Of a DNA stretch of 64,000 bases, positions 58,835 through 64,000 are shown piece after piece; the first letter of the stretch is position 1, and the number at the start of each line of letters is the position of its first letter. The DNA is from Streptomyces sp. NBC_01235 (GTDB taxonomy: Bacteria > Actinomycetota > Actinomycetes > Streptomycetales > Streptomycetaceae), in contig NZ_CP108513.1 of the NCBI RefSeq assembly GCF_035989285.1, forward strand, positions 1,178,001 through 1,242,000, read 5' to 3'. The translations under genes were made by a program, and so were the position numbers. The notes beneath the pieces were generated by a model. The model did no database searches, was not told the origin of the DNA, and was given only the letters and a program-made list of their open reading frames with translations.

Positions 58835-60349
58835 TCAGGCGCCGAGCGAGACCCGGTGGGATCCGCGCAGGGGCACGGCGAGTTCGAGAAGTGCCTGTTC
58901 CAGGGCGTGGAGATGGGCCAGTACCGGCTCGGCCGGCGCGCGGTGCGGCGCGGCGGCGAACTCCGCGGGGTGGCGCGGTCCGTCGGGCGGCGGGGCGGTG
59001 AGCGCCTCGACGGCGGCCTCCACGCGCCAGCAGGCGGCGACGAGCCGGGCGTCGTGCGAGGCCTCGGGGTCCGCGGCGACCGAGGACAGTCCGCGCACCT
59101 CGCGGGCGCAGTCGTCGAGCAGCGCGAGGACACGCCGGGCCCGGCCCTTGCGGGCCCGAAGCGGGCTGAGCGGATGCACCAGCGGCGCCAGGGACTGCCG
59201 GACCCGGGCCAGGATCTGCTCCAGCTCGGCCACCCGCCGGGCCGGGTCCGCCGTCGGGGAACCGGCGAGCCGGGCGGCGGCCTCTGCGGTACAGGTGTGC
59301 ACGCAGCGCAGGGCACGCTCCACCCACGCGTCGGTGACGGAGTGCGTGGTCACCGGGAGCACCAGCAGCACCGCCAGTACGGCGCCCAGCGCCCCCACGG
59401 CCGTCTCGGTCACCCGGAGGGCGAGCAGGGCCGGGTCGAGCAGGCCGAGCAGCCCGTACAGCGCGCTGGCCATGACCGTGACGGCGAGCATCATCCACGT
59501 GTAGGAGACGGCGGCGGAGTAGAAGATCCCGAAGACGGCGAGCGCGACGATCACGGCGGTCGCCACCGGCTCCCCGTGCAGGGGCAGGGCCACGACCAGG
59601 CCCAGCACGATGCCGATGACGGTCCCGAGGAACCGCCGGAAGCCCCGTATCAGCGTCTCGCCGCGCGAGGTGGTGTTGACGAACACCCACCACGTGGCGC
59701 CCACCGCCCAGTACCACCGCTGGTCGGACAGCGCCTGCCCGACGACGAGGGCGATCCCGGCGCCCGCGGTCGCCTGTATCGCCTGCCGGGTCGTGATCCG
59801 CGCCAGCCCCGTACCGCCGGCCGGCGGGGCGACGGCGGCCACCGGCGCCGGCTGCCGCCGCTCGTAGCACCACACCCCGAACCGCATCGCCGACGACGCC
59901 GCCAACGACGTCAGCACCGCCGCGTACAGCTCCGGCAGCCGGCCGGGGACGGTGTGCAGGAACTGCGCGGCGAAGAAGGTCATGAACGCGAACACGCCGA
60001 GCGAGTGCCCGCGCGGCCCCCAGCGCCGTGCGTACGCGCCGGCCCCCACGACGGCGAGGAAGGCCAGGTCGCGGGCGACGGGCAGCTCGTGCAGGACGGC
60101 CGCGAGAGCGAGCACCGGCAGCCCGACGACCGGGAGCAGAGCGGTCGTCACGGCCTGCGCGCGCACCGTCGCGTCGGTCACCGTGAACAGAGCGAGCAGA
60201 GCGGCCAGACCTCCGGTGATCGCCGCCGTCAGCGAAAGCCCGGCCAGACCGCACAGTGCGACGGCGAGCCCGATACCCAGCACGGCCCGGGAGGCGAACC
60301 GCAGCCGCGCACGCCCCGGATCCGGTGCCACGAAAGCCCTCTTCAGCAA
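58835..60349 (-). CDS. FUSC family membrane protein
   Basis: About 504 aa. The N-terminal hydrophobic set (RFASRAVLGIGLAVALCGLA to PVARDLAFLAVVGAGAYAR), a cytoplasmic loop, and a second set (GIALVVGQALSDQRWYWAVG, FLGTVIGIVLGLVVALPLHG, VTVMASALYGLLGLLDPALL) form the FUSC fold, with a helical cytoplasmic C-terminus. It is like the FUSC protein at 30.4-32.1 kb but not closely similar. The start is uncertain: the frame is open to a GTG at 60463, with no good ribosome binding site; I chose the TTG of LLKRAFVAPDPG. Confidence 0.8.
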   Translation of the reverse strand: MLKRAFVAPDPGRARLRFASRAVLGIGLAVALCGLAGLSLTAAITGGLAALLALFTVTDATVRAQAVTTALLPVVGLPVLALAAVLHELPVARDLAFLAVVGAGAYARRWGPRGHSLGVFAFMTFFAAQFLHTVPGRLPELYAAVLTSLAASSAMRFGVWCYERRQPAPVAAVAPPAGGTGLARITTRQAIQATAGAGIALVVGQALSDQRWYWAVGATWWVFVNTTSRGETLIRGFRRFLGTVIGIVLGLVVALPLHGEPVATAVIVALAVFGIFYSAAVSYTWMMLAVTVMASALYGLLGLLDPALLALRVTETAVGALGAVLAVLLVLPVTTHSVTDAWVERALRCVHTCTAEAAARLAGSPTADPARRVAELEQILARVRQSLAPLVHPLSPLRARKGRARRVLALLDDCAREVRGLSSVAADPEASHDARLVAACWRVEAAVEALTAPPPDGPRHPAEFAAAPHRAPAEPVLAHLHALEQALLELAVPLRGSHRVSLGA

Positions 60350-60563
60350 GCTGCCCCGCCCTTTCCCCACCCTCGTGCACCGCGACATCGGGCGCGGCAT
60401 GAGATGCGACATGAGAAAGGCGCCGCGGAGTCCGCAGCGCCATCGATACGACCATCTCAGCACCTGGAGGACTGGTGGTTCAACAGGGGATGAAAATACT
60501 GGTCCAATGGCTCAGCGAGGACGTGGCTTCCACCGCCATCGGCCGGCCAACGGCCCACTCGTC

Positions 60564-62883
<2,320 letters not shown>

Positions 62884-62887
<4 letters not shown>

Positions 62888-64000
62888 CGGGCGCCCCCTT
62901 CGCGCGTCGGGACGGTGACGTCGGCATCCCCGTATCCGCCCACGTATCCGCGCCCGTATCCGCGCAGTGCCCGCTCGACCAACGCGTCGGCCGCGCCCGT
63001 GTACCGGGCCGGGTCGAGGAGTTCCGCGAGCCGGTCCGGGGTGAAGCGGGCCGACAGTTCGGGATGGGCGGACAGCACCTCGGCGAGGGGACGTCCGCTG
63101 CCGTCGGCCTCGGCCGCGGCGGCGGTCAGCAGCTTCTTCGCCCGCGCCCTGCCGAGCGCCGGGGCGAGCGCCGCCGTCAGCCGTTCGGTGAGGATGGCGC
63201 CGCCGGTCAGTTCCAGGTTGGCGCGCATCCGGTCCGGGTGGACGACCAGCCCCTCCGCGAGCTCCACGGCGGTGTGCGCGGCACCGCCCGTCAGGCGCAG
63301 CGCCTCCCGGAGCGGCTGCCACTCGGCGTGCCACGCCCCGGCGGGCCGCTCGTCCTCGGCGAGCATGCACTGGGCGAGGACGAGGGCGTGCGCGGGGACC
63401 TGCCGGGCGGCCGACACGATGAGCGTGGCGAGCGCGGGATTACGCTTCTGCGGCATGGCGGAGGAGGCCCCGCGCCCGGCGGCCACCGGCTCGGACACCT
63501 CACCGATCTCGGTGCGCGAGAGCGTCTGCACATCGAGCGCGAACTTCCCGAGCGCCCCGGTGACCAACTGGAGCACCGCCCCCAGGTCCGCGACGGGCGT
63601 GCGCGCGGTGTGCCAGGGGATCACCGGTTCGGCCAGGTCGAGCGCCTGCGCGAACGGCCTCAGCAGTTCCACCGCGTCCTCGCTCTTCCCGCCGTCCAGT
63701 GCCGCGTACTCGCCGTACGCGGCGAGGGTGCCGGCCGCGCCGCCGAGCTGGGCCGGGAGGGCGGACGCGAGCGCCCGTACGCGGGCCAGGGCGTCGGCGA
63801 CCAGCTGGAGCCAGCCGGCCGCCTTGAGACCGAGGGTGGTGGGCACCGCGTGCTGGGTCAGGGTGCGCCCGGCCAGCACGGTGTGGCGGTGGGTGGCGGC
63901 CAGCGTGGCGAGGGCGGCGCGGACGCGTTCCAGGTCGGCGGCGATCAGGGCGAGCACCCGGCGGGCGACCAGCATGGCCGCCGAGTCGAGGATGTCCTGG
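62884..64000 (-). CDS. Fumarase/aspartase-superfamily lyase (PcaB-like), partial
   Basis: The frame is open to the right edge; at least 371 aa are in the window. It begins within QDILDSAAMLVARRVLALIA and contains AGRTLTQHAVPTTLGLKAAG, and the superfamily signature GRGASSAMPQKRNPALATLI. It resembles 3-carboxy-cis,cis-muconate cycloisomerases and adenylosuccinate lyases. The neighbours (MFS, SDR) do not fit a protocatechuate operon, so another elimination reaction is possible, such as that of the CreD-type nitrosuccinate lyases. The start lies beyond the window. Confidence 0.85.

Noticed and set aside
58715..60493. A 592-codon open frame on the plus strand
   Set aside because: It is the antisense of the FUSC gene; the translation is Gly/Arg/His-rich without any fold, while the minus strand gives hydrophobic helices in order.

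Overview
The window is about 70% G+C with long high-GC3 genes, many GTG starts, tight ATGA/GTGA overlaps and families typical of actinomycetes (DUF6421, DUF6986, DUF6214, DUF4395, DUF5134, Rv1733c-like, FprA-like reductase, deazaflavin-dependent reductase, plant-polymer lyases). It is best read as chromosomal DNA of a Streptomyces or close relative. I see no rRNA, tRNA, CRISPR array, prophage or complete insertion sequence. Both ends cut genes: a sensor kinase on the left and a fumarase/aspartase-type lyase on the right.

Layout. 0-9 kb: sensor kinase, a MITE-like inverted-repeat element, a TetR gene divergent from a deazaflavin reductase, a geranylgeranyl-reductase-like flavoprotein, an M20 peptidase, a frameshifted kinase-like gene, an ATPase-NUDIX fusion, a small secreted protein and an ADP-ribosylglycohydrolase. 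9-17 kb: ROK kinase/LacI divergent pair, VOC protein, DUF6986 lyase-like gene with an AllR-like box, secreted EEP phosphatase, etfBA. 17-27 kb: flavin reductase behind a cysteine-type leader peptide, thioredoxin/DUF4395 pair, acyltransferase, two orphan membrane-anchored proteins, transglutaminase-like protein, and a coupled DUF6421-SDR-threonine aldolase operon. 27-39 kb: GNAT, VOC genes (one frameshifted), two tandem-repeat intergenic blocks, FUSC-MarR operon, M56 protease, PAP2 phosphatase, a decayed HAD gene, TetR, and an LVIVD/DUF305 divergent pair. 39-49 kb: DUF6214 protein with a VNTR, FprA-like reductase, NCS2 permease, a plant cell-wall locus (CE1-CBM2 esterase, GH62, PL1, PL3) and a PaaX/AidB-like pair. 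50-64 kb: HEAT-repeat, Rv1733c-like and beta-propeller genes, uracil-DNA glycosylase, BadF-type kinase, degenerate CbiX-like protein, lactonase, FUSC protein, and a lyase-MFS-SDR operon running off the right edge.

Three cross-cutting signals stand out. First, the HEAT-repeat gene and the beta-propeller gene, 3 kb apart, carry almost the same promoter, matching the RecA-NDp/PafBC DNA-damage promoter layout; the HEAT gene also has an in-frame TTA codon, the bldA signature. Second, nine genes have a TAnnnT box 7-8 nt before the start codon, which predicts leaderless transcripts and fixes several starts. Third, dispersed inverted-repeat elements sit at gene ends and supply or overlap the TAG stop codons of two genes. 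Two genes (5.1-6.2 kb and 28.8-29.5 kb) each show one single-base frameshift, which may be real or a sequencing error.
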